Shown in pieces: positions 36,034 through 44,221 of a DNA stretch of 64,000 nucleotides. Under the pieces are notes generated by a model. The model was given only the letters and a program-made list of their open reading frames with translations, was not told the DNA's origin and did no database searches. Numbering within the stretch: position 1 is the first letter of the stretch; each line of letters begins with the position of its first letter. The DNA lies in contig NZ_SMFL01000004.1 in NCBI RefSeq assembly GCF_004349265.1, positions 616,443-680,442 on the forward strand, given 5' to 3'. Origin of the DNA: Dyadobacter psychrotolerans. Its GTDB lineage: Bacteria > Bacteroidota > Bacteroidia > Cytophagales > Spirosomataceae. Both the position numbers and the translations under genes were made by a program.

Positions 36034-36147
36034 ATGGCAAAGGGTAAAAATCTGGACAAAGGCAGTACCAAAAAGGAACCGGAGAAAAATCTCAAAGAAA
36101 AACGTGCCGAAAAAAAGGCTAAGAAAGACGGAAAAAAAGACTATTAA
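36034..36147 (+). CDS. Tiny Lys-rich protein, 37 residues
   Basis: ATG GCA AAG opens a 37-codon frame, missed by size cut-offs, ending in TAA just before a perfect terminator. The product is nearly half Lys and Glu (KKEPEKNLKEKRAEKK), with no hydrophobic part, ending KKDY. Similar short 'KxLKEKRAxKKAKK' proteins occur in many Bacteroidota as far as I remember. Likely disordered or helical and nucleic-acid or ribosome associated, which is inference from charge only. The dedicated terminator supports real expression. Confidence 0.65.
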   Translation: MAKGKNLDKGSTKKEPEKNLKEKRAEKKAKKDGKKDY

Positions 36148-36158
36148 TTCTGTATTGG

Positions 36159-36192
36159 CGGAGTCGACTCAAATACGTATCGACTCCGTTTT
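36159..36192 (+). terminator. Terminator after the Lys-rich gene
   Basis: CGGAGTCG and CGACTCCG form a perfect 8-bp stem followed by TTTT. It may also serve the convergent gene at 36199. Confidence 0.8.
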
Positions 36193-36198
36193 AGTTCG

Positions 36199-36504
36199 TC
36201 AGTAAATTTCCCGGTTGGTTTTATACTTTGCCAGCCGTTTCTTCGACCGGACAATCTTTGAATGTATTTTATTCTTTTCGTCCGGTGTCATGATGTCGTC
36301 GGCATTGGCTTTATCAATTGCGAGTTTAATGATATCCTGCTCCCGCTTCATCTTACCATATTCAATAGCTGTCAGTTTTTTAGCTTTGTAAGCGCTTTCA
36401 ATTTCAGCATTTAGTTTTTTTAAATCTGCTTTAAAATTCTGTGCATTCGCAGCCTGCACAGTTATCGTTACAAATAAAGCAGCGATCCATTTTTTGTATT
36501 TCAT
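36199..36504 (-). CDS. Small exported helical protein of unknown function
   Basis: 101 residues. Signal peptide (hydrophobic core WIAALFVTITVQAANA, cut after ANA), mature part rich in Lys, Glu and Ala, probably helical (KADLKKLNAEIESAYKAKKL, KSKKRL-like basic end). No motif recognised. It begins 10 bases after the stop of the isochorismatase-like gene, so the two form an operon. Possibly periplasmic; I cannot say more. Confidence 0.65.
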   Translation of the reverse strand: MKYKKWIAALFVTITVQAANAQNFKADLKKLNAEIESAYKAKKLTAIEYGKMKREQDIIKLAIDKANADDIMTPDEKNKIHSKIVRSKKRLAKYKTNREIY

Positions 36505-36514
36505 AAATCAAGAT

Positions 36515-37159
36515 TTACTCGTAACCCTTTCCTTTTAATTCCAGTACTGTTTCGTTGGTTAAAATTGAAATTAATTCGGTGTGCGACATGGGTTGGCTAA
36601 ACATTGGAAAATCGCTTTTCAGCGCGTTGTCATGTTCTTCCTGGCTTAATGTTGCGCAACAGTCTGTAAGTGTAATTACGTTATATCCTTTGTCATAAGC
36701 AGTGCGCATGGTTGATTCTACGCAGCAGTTGGTCAGATATCCCGCCAGTACCACATTTTTTATGCCGCGACTCCGCAAAACAAAATCCAGATTCGTACTG
36801 GCAAAGCCACAAAAACTGCGTTTCCCCTCGATAATAATGTCTTCTTTTTCAGGGGTTAACATTTCAGAAAACTCTGTTCCCCAGGTATCTTTTTTAAATG
36901 CACCGTTATCAACCACACCTTTCATGATACCATAAGGTTTTGGTGTGACCTCATGATAATCGGAAGTAAACGAAATTGGAACGTAAATAATGTTTATTCC
37001 CGCCACACGCGCAGCTTTCACAGTATCTGCTGTGTTATGAAGCATGTTGTTTGCATCCATAACGCCTTTCACAGCACTGTGAAAAATGCCGCCTTCTGTT
37101 GTAAAATCGTTCTGAAACTCGATTAGCACGAGCGCAGTTTCTTTTGGGTTTAGCTCCAT
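36515..37159 (-). CDS. Isochorismatase-like cysteine hydrolase
   Basis: 214 residues, cytoplasmic. Catalytic triad positions of the family are visible: Asp in VLIEFQNDF (near 18), Lys in the GKRSF region, and Cys in LAGYLTNCCVESTMRTAYDKGY. Members hydrolyse isochorismate, nicotinamide, ureidoacrylate or N-carbamoyl compounds; the substrate of this one cannot be read from sequence. Operon with the small exported protein behind it. Confidence 0.87.
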   Translation of the reverse strand: MELNPKETALVLIEFQNDFTTEGGIFHSAVKGVMDANNMLHNTADTVKAARVAGINIIYVPISFTSDYHEVTPKPYGIMKGVVDNGAFKKDTWGTEFSEMLTPEKEDIIIEGKRSFCGFASTNLDFVLRSRGIKNVVLAGYLTNCCVESTMRTAYDKGYNVITLTDCCATLSQEEHDNALKSDFPMFSQPMSHTELISILTNETVLELKGKGYE

Positions 37160-37476
37160 GACGTGTTTTGTTTAATTTTTAATGTTGTGAATATAACTCT
37201 TTAAACATCTTTTTCTTGTCTGAACCATCCTTTGAATGCGAGAAAATTCGTGACCGTTACGGTAAGCATGGCCTGGTAGCACCGGAAGAGTTTTGTCCGG
37301 TATTTCATTGAGTTGAGGAACAATTTGCACAGAACTTATTTGCTAAATTGCCTGTCCGAATTTTAGGATAGTTTTTAAATATTTGATTTGAAATGGTTTA
37401 GGTTGTGTTTGATCAAAAGCGCCATACTGGATTGATTTTATAATTTATCCGGTATTCATCAAACATAATTTAATTC
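37160..37476. other. Intergenic region, 317 bp
   Basis: Between divergent genes. No clear TAnnTTTG promoter. A short open stretch reading ECEKIRDRYGKHGLVAPEE (around 37235-37290, plus strand) looks protein-like but has stops soon after and no recognised family; I leave it uncalled. Confidence 0.4.
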
Positions 37477-38082
37477 ATGAAAAAGTTTTTGATTCAAACA
37501 ATAAGTGCAGCTGCTTTGGTACTATTTATAAGTTCGGCAGCCTCCGCTCAGCTTTCGTTAGGAGTTCAGGGTGGTTTAGCAAAATCAGATGTTGAAGATT
37601 CTAAAACAATCGTAGGTGGTGGTGTAAATTTAAGAGTATTCGCCTCACCACAGTTTGCAATAGGTGTAGCAGGTAAGTTATATGCTGATGGAAGCGATTA
37701 CACCCTGGCCGGTCAGACGTTTGAAACAAAAGGAAGACTTACCCCAATCACAGGAACTTTAGATTATTACTTTTTAGACGGTCCGGTTCGCCCGTATCTT
37801 GGCGGTGATGCCGGTGTGTACCTTTCTTCATACAAAGCTGAATTAAATAATAGAACAGTTTTTGAATCAAAGACCCGCAGTAACTTCGGTGCCGCTCCAC
37901 GTCTGGGTGTAGTGTTTGCTTTTGGAAATGTTGGGTTACAAATTGAAGGAATTTATCACTTTGTCTTTGGCAACCAGGATCACAGCGGAAACACAGGTTC
38001 AGCCAACAATATCGACTTTGAATCTACTTCGAAATTCGGAGGTGTGAATGTCGGTCTTATCTTTGGCCTGGGCGGAAAGTAA
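37477..38082 (+). CDS. Outer-membrane beta-barrel protein
   Basis: 201 residues: signal peptide (AALVLFISSAASAQ), then alternating strands (SLGVQGGLAKSDV, GGGVNLRVFA, FAIGVAGKLY, VRPYLGGDAGVYLSSY, GAAPRLGVVFAFG, LQIEGIYHFVFG) ending GGVNVGLIFGLGGK. This is the small OmpA/OmpW-like 'outer membrane beta-barrel' class with probably eight strands. Function unknown; such proteins are abundant in Bacteroidota. Monocistronic, with its own terminator. Confidence 0.85.
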   Translation: MKKFLIQTISAAALVLFISSAASAQLSLGVQGGLAKSDVEDSKTIVGGGVNLRVFASPQFAIGVAGKLYADGSDYTLAGQTFETKGRLTPITGTLDYYFLDGPVRPYLGGDAGVYLSSYKAELNNRTVFESKTRSNFGAAPRLGVVFAFGNVGLQIEGIYHFVFGNQDHSGNTGSANNIDFESTSKFGGVNVGLIFGLGGK

Positions 38083-38103
38083 GATTGCAAGGCGCTGGGA
38101 ATC

Positions 38104-38132
38104 AAAAGGGTATCAGTTATGATGCCCTTTTT
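38104..38132 (+). terminator. Terminator after the beta-barrel gene
   Basis: AAAAGGGTATCA pairs with TGATGCCCTTTT (one G-T) around four bases, followed by TTCTTTT. Confidence 0.75.
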
Positions 38133-38161
38133 CTTTTACCACCCAAATAAGAAAGCTACAT

Positions 38162-39106
38162 TTGCCAGGCAACAGCAGATTTTACATTAATAATATATTC
38201 AGGATAAAATTGATCACTAGGTTGACATATCAGCAAGAAGTTTATGCCTGGCTTAGCGAATCAGATTTTGACTGCATAATTCAAAAAGATTCCGGGAAGC
38301 TTTTTGCTTCGATAGCGGTAATACGAAGTAAGAAGAAAATACTGGAAATCAAATTAATAGAAACTGAATTATGGTTGATGCCGTTTGCATCTGATGAATA
38401 TGAAGCTTATTTGGTTGATCAGCAGCAACTTCGTCATTCCGGAATTGTAAGTGTTGTTCTTTGGGAAGATCTTTGGAAATTTAAAAAGAAGATAGTCCAA
38501 TCCAGAATAAGTGCCTTATTGGGAAAATCAACCCGGATCCCTGGACGGCTCACCTACATTTCCCGGTTGCATAAAAAAACTTCGGAAACTTTCCTGGAAC
38601 GTAATCATCTTCAGGGATCGGTATCATCCAAATACCGGTATGGCTTATATCTGCCAGCAAGGTATTTCCGGGTGCTTCCGGACGGTTTTGTCTCAAATGG
38701 AGAAAATCAGGATTTACTCGTAGCTGTTGCAACGTTTAGCAATGCGCGGATTTTTGCAAAGAACGAAAAGACGTTCCGGTCGCATGAGCTGATCCGCTTT
38801 TCTAACCTGCGTAACACCACGGTTGTCGGCGGCATGGATAAATTACTGTCTGCTTTTATTAAAGAATTTCATCCGGATGATATCATGAGCTATGTTGATC
38901 TGGAATGGTCTGATGGTGCCGGATATACCAAATTGGGATTCAATAAAATATCGGCAAAGCCATCGATGCAATTATTGCTTGATCCTCAAACCAATGAGCG
39001 ATTTTCGGGAAAAAACATTCCTGAAAACAGGCAAGTGATAAAGATTACCAACGCAGGAAACCTTAAATTTGTCAAGACAATTAGTAAAAGTAATATCGAA
39101 ATTTGA
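38162..39106 (+). CDS. Conserved protein of unknown function coupled to miaA
   Basis: Up to 314 residues. There is no in-frame ATG near the start: TTG 38162, 38210 or 38222 are options, and 38210 (MITRLTYQQEV) looks best. The central part KKTSETFLERNHLQGSVSSKYRYGLYL and SHELIRFSNLRNTTVVGGMDKLLSAFI ... SYVDLEWSDGAGYTKLGF recalls a protein type also encoded near phage homing endonucleases. That resemblance is from memory and gives no function. No signal peptide. Its stop overlaps the TTG start of miaA, so the two are translationally coupled. Confidence 0.7.
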   Translation: MPGNSRFYINNIFRIKLITRLTYQQEVYAWLSESDFDCIIQKDSGKLFASIAVIRSKKKILEIKLIETELWLMPFASDEYEAYLVDQQQLRHSGIVSVVLWEDLWKFKKKIVQSRISALLGKSTRIPGRLTYISRLHKKTSETFLERNHLQGSVSSKYRYGLYLPARYFRVLPDGFVSNGENQDLLVAVATFSNARIFAKNEKTFRSHELIRFSNLRNTTVVGGMDKLLSAFIKEFHPDDIMSYVDLEWSDGAGYTKLGFNKISAKPSMQLLLDPQTNERFSGKNIPENRQVIKITNAGNLKFVKTISKSNIEI

Positions 39107-40047
39107 AACCTCTGCTGGTAATACTGGGTCCTACGGCCTCCGGAAAAACAAATCTGGCAACAAAGGTTTGTTCCCAAATAGGCGGGGAGCTCATTAGTGC
39201 AGATTCCAGGCAAGTCTATCGGGGCATGAACATTGGTACAGGAAAGGATTTGCATGAGTTCACAACGGAAGGGAAAACGATTCCTTATCACCTTATTGAT
39301 ATCCTTGATGCCGGCGAGCAATATAATGTAAATGAATTTCAAAAGGATTTTATCAGAGTTCACCAATCCATTCAGCAAAGAAATGCAGTTCCGGTTGTTT
39401 GCGGAGGAACAGGATTTTATATCCATTCACTTTTGAAAGGACATGCTTTTGGTTCAATTCCTGTAAATGAAAATTTGCGCGAATCATTGGAGCTGTTTTC
39501 TAAGGAAGAATTAGCTGAAAGATTTTCAAAAACAATATCCGGCTATAACGACCTGGCAGATACCTCCACCAGAAAACGTTTGATACGTGCGATTGAAATT
39601 TCGGAATATCTGATTGCTCATCCGGATGAAACTGCTGAAAGATTTGGCTCCAATCCTGGTTACAATGCGATCATTTACGGATTAAATCTTGCCCTTGAAA
39701 CAAGACGCGACCGAATTACTACCCGTTTAAAAAGCAGACTTGAAAACGGGTTAATTGAGGAGGTGGAAGAACTGTTAGCTAAGGGACTTTCCGCAGAACA
39801 GCTCATATATTACGGTCTTGAATACAAATTTGTGACTATGTACCTGCAAGGTGAGCTCTCGTTAGAGGAAATGAGCAGTAAATTGGAAACGGAAATCCAT
39901 CGTTTTGCAAAACGTCAGATGACCTTTTTTAGAAAAATGGAAAAGGATGGGCTGGTTATCAACTGGCTTGACGAGAATTTATCTGTCGATCAGAAGGCGA
40001 AACATATCGTTGCAGATTATCAAGGTAAATGCAGTTCAGAAATATAA
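39103..40047 (+). CDS. miaA: tRNA dimethylallyltransferase
   Basis: 314 residues. P-loop GPTASGKT (9-16), the DSRQVYRGMNIGTGK catalytic block with Asp, then YHLIDILDAGEQYNVNEFQ, VVCGGTGFYIHSLL and the C-terminal FAKRQMTFFRK. Transfers a dimethylallyl group to A37 of tRNAs reading UNN codons. The start is TTG, which gives the expected N-terminus and overlaps the previous stop by four bases. Size and motifs are normal for the family. Confidence 0.96.
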   Translation: MKPLLVILGPTASGKTNLATKVCSQIGGELISADSRQVYRGMNIGTGKDLHEFTTEGKTIPYHLIDILDAGEQYNVNEFQKDFIRVHQSIQQRNAVPVVCGGTGFYIHSLLKGHAFGSIPVNENLRESLELFSKEELAERFSKTISGYNDLADTSTRKRLIRAIEISEYLIAHPDETAERFGSNPGYNAIIYGLNLALETRRDRITTRLKSRLENGLIEEVEELLAKGLSAEQLIYYGLEYKFVTMYLQGELSLEEMSSKLETEIHRFAKRQMTFFRKMEKDGLVINWLDENLSVDQKAKHIVADYQGKCSSEI

Positions 40048-40081
40048 AATAATTACAACAACGTCAACCCGGGATTAAAAA

Positions 40082-40534
40082 ATGAATAAAAAAATAAGTA
40101 GTCTGGTTCTGCTTGTGGTACTCGGTATCACCGACGCGTACCTTCTGGCTCATCCAAACCTGATTGGTCGTTTGGGTGTTTTAATTTACAAACATTCATA
40201 TATTAAAAATTTCGCCAGCGCGCTGATCACCGTTTCGCTGATCCTGGGAATCTCACTGGCAATTTGTGAACTGTTGAGAATTTTTGCTTCCAGGAAAGTC
40301 AGTTCGGCGGTTTATTCTGCGCTGCTGATCATCTCTTTTGTATGGCTTGCTTACGTTTTTTCAACGTTTTCGACCTTCTCATATAGGATTACGGGAAAGG
40401 CTTTTATTTACGGCGCGCATTTATTACCGGTAATTCTTATAGGGCTTTATGGCAGATATCTCGTCAAAGTATTGTGGATGACCGACAGGCGTAAAAACCA
40501 GCCGACAGCCGGATCGTTGGATGAGAAAGTATAG
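40082..40534 (+). CDS. Small integral membrane protein, unknown function
   Basis: 150 residues with four likely membrane segments (SLVLLVVLGITDAYLL, ALITVSLILGISLAI, ALLIISFVWLAYVF, IYGAHLLPVILIGLYG) and a basic C-terminus (MTDRRKNQPTAG). No motif recognised. 34 bases after miaA in the same direction, possibly the last gene of that transcript. Confidence 0.65.
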   Translation: MNKKISSLVLLVVLGITDAYLLAHPNLIGRLGVLIYKHSYIKNFASALITVSLILGISLAICELLRIFASRKVSSAVYSALLIISFVWLAYVFSTFSTFSYRITGKAFIYGAHLLPVILIGLYGRYLVKVLWMTDRRKNQPTAGSLDEKV

Positions 40535-40838
40535 TCAGCAGGCGGTAAAGGCGCTTTTTAACGTATATCAATAGAATAATATCATAAATACTTTGGATTG
40601 TGAAACATTGTTGTCCTGATCTTGAATTTTTACAAATAAAACAGAGATAATAATAGAAAGTACACAGTTTTTTAAGATATTGCGACTTGTGTTTTACGGG
40701 CAATTGTTAGCGGCCCGTTTGATTTAACACAAAATTAATATGTTGAGTAAGTAATACGCGGCTTGTTGTTTCTTTGATGCTGCAAGCCTGTCATCAACAC
40801 ATTTATTATACTAACCTTTTTATTTTATTCTTTTTAAT
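40535..40838. other. Intergenic region upstream of citrate synthase, 304 bp
   Basis: AT-rich, must carry the gltA promoter, but no TAnnTTTG match is seen in the last 100 bases (a TACTAACC/TTTTT run at ~40811 is poor). No RNA gene seen. Confidence 0.4.
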
Positions 40839-42122
40839 ATGTCCGAAATAGCTGAATTAACCCTTGAAGGTAAAAGTTACCAATTCCCAATAATAGAAGG
40901 CAGTGAGAAGGAAAAAGCGATAGATATAGCTAAGTTGCGTGATCAGACCGGTTACATTACAATCGATGCAGGCTATAAAAACACAGGTGCAACGAAAAGT
41001 GCCATTACATTTCTGGATGGAGAAGAAGGGATTTTAAATTACAGGGGTTATTCGATTGAGGACCTTGCCGAAAAAGCTTCTTTTCTCGAAGTTGCCTATC
41101 TTTTGATTTACGGAGAACTTCCAAATGAAAAAGAATTTGCTGATTTCGAATATGAAATAAGAACGCATACGCTTGTTAATGAAGATATGCGTAAGATTTT
41201 TGAAGGATTTCCGGTGAATGCACATCCAATGGGTGTTCTTTCTTCACTGGTTAGTGCAATGAGCGCGTTTTATCCTGAAACATTTGATCAGAACGCAGAC
41301 GACGTAACACAGCTTCATATCATCCGTTTGTTGGCCAAACTTCCAACAATCGCTACCTGGTCATATAAAAAATCGCAGGGACATCCGGTAAATTACCCAA
41401 AAAACGGACTGGATTATTGTTCAAATTTCCTGAACATGATGTTCTCTCTTCCTGTTGCGGATTACGATGTGGACCCGGTTGTTGCCAATGCGCTAAACAA
41501 GTTACTGATTCTTCATGCTGACCACGAACAAAACTGCTCTACTTCAACAGTAAGATTAGTTGGTTCTTCTCACGCAAATATTTACTCTTCGATTTCATCA
41601 GGTATCAGTGCACTTTGGGGGCCGCTTCATGGTGGTGCTAACCAGGAAGTAATAGAAATGCTGGAAGCAATCAAAAACGACGGCGGAGATACACAGAAGT
41701 ATATCGATATGGCTAAGGATAAAACCAGCGGCTTCCGTCTGTTTGGATTTGGTCACCGTGTCTACAAAAACTTTGATCCGCGTGCAAGAATTATTAAAAA
41801 AGCAGCGGACGAGGTATTGAGCAAGTTGGGTATTAACGATCCCGTTTTGGAAATAGCTCAAAAACTCGAAAAGGCGGCTCTGGAAGATGAGTACTTCGTA
41901 TCACGTAAGCTTTATCCAAACGTTGATTTTTATTCAGGTATTATCTACCGTGCGCTTGGAATTCCTACAAATATGTTTACAGTGATGTTTGCAATCGGCC
42001 GTCTTCCCGGCTGGATTGCACAATGGAAAGAAATGCGTGAAAATAAAGAGCCAATCGGTCGTCCGCGCCAGGTTTATGTGGGAGCTCCTAAAAGAGATTT
42101 TGTTCAGATGAACGAACGATAG
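40839..42122 (+). CDS. gltA: Citrate synthase (type II)
   Basis: 427 residues. Citrate synthase motifs: ITFLDGEEGILNYRGYSIEDLAEK near the start, HADHEQNCSTSTVRLVGS, GPLHGGANQEV (catalytic His), FGFGHRVYKNFDPRA (catalytic His/Arg) and NVDFYSGIIYRALGIP (catalytic Asp). The beta-rich N-terminal ~50 residues and the overall length fit the hexameric, NADH-sensitive bacterial type. Condenses acetyl-CoA and oxaloacetate in the TCA cycle. Monocistronic with a strong terminator. Confidence 0.97.
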   Translation: MSEIAELTLEGKSYQFPIIEGSEKEKAIDIAKLRDQTGYITIDAGYKNTGATKSAITFLDGEEGILNYRGYSIEDLAEKASFLEVAYLLIYGELPNEKEFADFEYEIRTHTLVNEDMRKIFEGFPVNAHPMGVLSSLVSAMSAFYPETFDQNADDVTQLHIIRLLAKLPTIATWSYKKSQGHPVNYPKNGLDYCSNFLNMMFSLPVADYDVDPVVANALNKLLILHADHEQNCSTSTVRLVGSSHANIYSSISSGISALWGPLHGGANQEVIEMLEAIKNDGGDTQKYIDMAKDKTSGFRLFGFGHRVYKNFDPRARIIKKAADEVLSKLGINDPVLEIAQKLEKAALEDEYFVSRKLYPNVDFYSGIIYRALGIPTNMFTVMFAIGRLPGWIAQWKEMRENKEPIGRPRQVYVGAPKRDFVQMNER

Positions 42123-42148
42123 ATCGCTGTACATATTAAGACTAAGTT

Positions 42149-42183
42149 GGGCATCCGGAATTTCCGGGTGCCCATTTTTTTTT
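42149..42183 (+). terminator. Terminator of gltA
   Basis: GGGCATCCGG pairs with CCGGGTGCCC around AATTT and is followed by nine T. Confidence 0.92.
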
Positions 42184-42275
42184 GTCTAAAAAATTGATTT
42201 TTAATTTATTATGATGATAATCCTTCGAAGAAAAGTCAGTTAACGTATTTTAACGTTATATAATTTAGTTTTTAG

Positions 42276-42306
42276 TTGTATAACTGATCGATACGTTATA
42301 CATTTG
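42276..42306 (+). promoter_or_regulatory. Promoter of the blaI-type gene, apparently leaderless
   Basis: TTG (42276-42278), 20 bases, TACATTTG (42299-42306), a perfect Bacteroidota promoter. The ATG at 42311 comes only four bases after the -7 box, so transcription should begin at or next to the start codon. Confidence 0.75.
42277..42302. promoter_or_regulatory. BlaI/MecI-type operator dyad
   Basis: TGTATAAC and GTTATACA are perfect inverted 8-mers separated by ten bases, spanning the -33 and -7 boxes. BlaI/MecI repressors bind TACA/TGTA dyads, so autoregulation is likely. A related AACGTTATA half-site lies at ~42252. Confidence 0.7.
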
Positions 42307-42310
42307 AAAT

Positions 42311-42694
42311 ATGGAAATGTTAACAAAAACTGAGGAAAAAGTGATGCAGATTCTCTGGGAACTGAAAAGAGGATTTGTGAAGGATGTGATCGATAAAATG
42401 GAGGAGCCGCAACCGCCTTACAACACAGTTTCTTCACTGATACGGATCTTGGAAAAGAAAGGATTTGTGGATCACAAGGCTTATGGCAAAACGCACGAAT
42501 ATTTTCCTGCAATATCCAAACTGGCCTACCGGAGTTTTACCTTTAAAAATTTTGTGACCAACTATTTTGAAGGTTCTCCCGAGAATGTGATTTCTTATAT
42601 GGTTAGAGAGGAAAATCTCGGGCAGCAGGAAATTGATAAAATGAAGGAATTGCTTAATCAAAAGGGTTTAAATAAAACAGAAAGTGATGAATGA
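42311..42694 (+). CDS. BlaI/MecI/CopY family repressor
   Basis: 127 residues. Winged-helix start LTKTEEKVMQILWELKRGFVKDVID, recognition part PPYNTVSSLIRILEKKGFVDHKAYGKTHEYFPAI, then a helical dimerisation end. BlaI-type repressors are inactivated when a membrane M56 protease (BlaR1) senses a signal and triggers their cleavage. The protease gene follows with an overlap of a few bases, so sensor and repressor form a classic pair. A dyad in its own promoter supports autoregulation. No beta-lactamase gene is near, so the signal need not be an antibiotic. Confidence 0.93.
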   Translation: MEMLTKTEEKVMQILWELKRGFVKDVIDKMEEPQPPYNTVSSLIRILEKKGFVDHKAYGKTHEYFPAISKLAYRSFTFKNFVTNYFEGSPENVISYMVREENLGQQEIDKMKELLNQKGLNKTESDE

Positions 42695-44153
42695 CTTTTT
42701 CCTCTATCTGGTTCAGGTTTCGGCCGGTTTGGTCCTGCTTTCACTGGTCTACAAATTTCTTTTTGAAAAGCTCACCTTTTTTGAGTGGAACCGATTCTAC
42801 CTGGTGGGAGGACTTTGTGTTTGTATCATTCTGCCATTGGTTTCCGTCTCAGCGGTTTTGTCGGTCTTTGAGCCAACACCGGGAAATGCGATCATTAACA
42901 CTGTCGAGATCCAAGCCGACTTTTCTTCACAGATTGTTCCTTTTACTTTCGAGATTTATCCAACAATTCAGAGTTCGTTTTACGAAACACTATTGAATAC
43001 GCTGCTTGCTGTGTACATAACTGGTGTCCTGTACAAAGTGGTTTTACTTATCCGCAGCCTGTCGTTTTTATCCCGGCTTCGCAGGAAAGCTACTTTAATA
43101 AAGTCTGAGTCATTCTGCAAGACTTACACACAAAATATTCAGCCAACCTTTTCTTTTGGCAAAAGTATTTTCCTGCACGAAGATTCCGTCGTGCTCAGCA
43201 GTTTGGAATTGGAACAGGTGCTGCTTCATGAACAAACACATATCAGGCAATACCACACTGCTGATATCATTTTATTTGAAATAGCTGCAATTGCGTTTTG
43301 GTTTAATCCGTGTCTTAAACATCTCTCTGACGCGCTGCGTAAAACGCACGAATATCTTGTAGACAAGTACGTATCCGCGGTTTCGAACGACACAGTTGGT
43401 TATGGCGAACTCTTGGTGAAACTTGCTATGCAGCATTCGGGCACACGACTAACTCACACCTTTTCTGATTCTCAGATTTTTAGCCGAATCAAAATGCTTA
43501 CTAAACCTAAAACAAATCCTATGCAAAAAATCAGATTTTTTTCAGTTGTGCCCATGCTGGTATTGATCATTACATTGGTCGCTTTTATAGATAGTTGCAA
43601 GCCTGATAGTGACAAAGGATCAGATCTGTCCGGTTTGTCAGCTAGTTCGCCTTCGGGGGCCAAAACAATTGCCGTCATTTCCTGGGAGGGTAACGAGAAA
43701 TATAGTGACGACGAGTTGACGGGCTTTTTAGGTCTTAAGCCCGGTGATATTTACGATTCAGTTTTTACACAGAAACGGTTGTATGATGGTAAAGGTGTTG
43801 TGTCACGATATATGGATGATGGTCATTTATTTTTCAGAGCGGAACCTGTGATTACAGAAAACGGAGGTCAGGTTGATGTCAAAATGAAAATTTATGAGGG
43901 GGAGAAAGCGAAATTTGGAAAGGTGATCATAAAGGGTCTTAAAAAAACCGACAGGAAAAAAGTTTTGGATTTGATTTCAGTTAAAGAAGGTTCGGGGTTT
44001 AATAGGTCAGCCTTAATTCTTTCACAAAGTCAGCTTTCAAAATCAGGACTTTTTAAATCGGATGCCATTGCCATAAATCCTCTAATAAGGGAAAAGGTAA
44101 AAGGTGACGAATTTACTACCGTGGATATGGAATTTGAAGTTACTGAATTGTGA
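42687..44153 (+). CDS. M56 (BlaR1-like) membrane metalloprotease fused to POTRA domains
   Basis: 488 residues from ATG 42687 (GTG 42684 also possible). Membrane segments at about 8-28, 40-60 and 105-125. The zinc site HEQTH lies at ~181-185 with the third ligand Glu in THEYLVDKY (~222), and a fourth segment at ~285-302. The C-terminal ~160 residues (outside the membrane) are not a sensor of the penicillin-binding type. They read ISWEGNEKYSDDELTGFLGL, KPGDIYDS and later KVIIKGLKKTDRKKVLDLI, like the POTRA domains of BamA/Omp85. The protein would couple an envelope-facing POTRA part to proteolysis and the BlaI repressor encoded just upstream. Confidence 0.85.
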   Translation: MNDFFLYLVQVSAGLVLLSLVYKFLFEKLTFFEWNRFYLVGGLCVCIILPLVSVSAVLSVFEPTPGNAIINTVEIQADFSSQIVPFTFEIYPTIQSSFYETLLNTLLAVYITGVLYKVVLLIRSLSFLSRLRRKATLIKSESFCKTYTQNIQPTFSFGKSIFLHEDSVVLSSLELEQVLLHEQTHIRQYHTADIILFEIAAIAFWFNPCLKHLSDALRKTHEYLVDKYVSAVSNDTVGYGELLVKLAMQHSGTRLTHTFSDSQIFSRIKMLTKPKTNPMQKIRFFSVVPMLVLIITLVAFIDSCKPDSDKGSDLSGLSASSPSGAKTIAVISWEGNEKYSDDELTGFLGLKPGDIYDSVFTQKRLYDGKGVVSRYMDDGHLFFRAEPVITENGGQVDVKMKIYEGEKAKFGKVIIKGLKKTDRKKVLDLISVKEGSGFNRSALILSQSQLSKSGLFKSDAIAINPLIREKVKGDEFTTVDMEFEVTEL

Positions 44154-44171
44154 AAAAAATGTAAAAAAACA

Positions 44172-44199
44172 GCCGTTGAAAATATAGTTTTTCAACGGC
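44172..44199 (-). terminator. Terminator of pdxH
   Basis: GCCGTTGAAAA and TTTTCAACGGC form a perfect 11-bp stem; on the minus strand it is followed by a run of seven T. On the plus strand no T-run follows. Confidence 0.8.
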
Positions 44200-44221
44200 C
44201 GCTTATGACGGCTCCACTTAA

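Noticed and set aside
37235..37290. Protein-like stretch ECEKIRDRYGKHG in an intergenic region
   Set aside because: Too short, flanked by stops, and the faint likeness to DNA polymerase IV tails is not strong enough to call a pseudogene.
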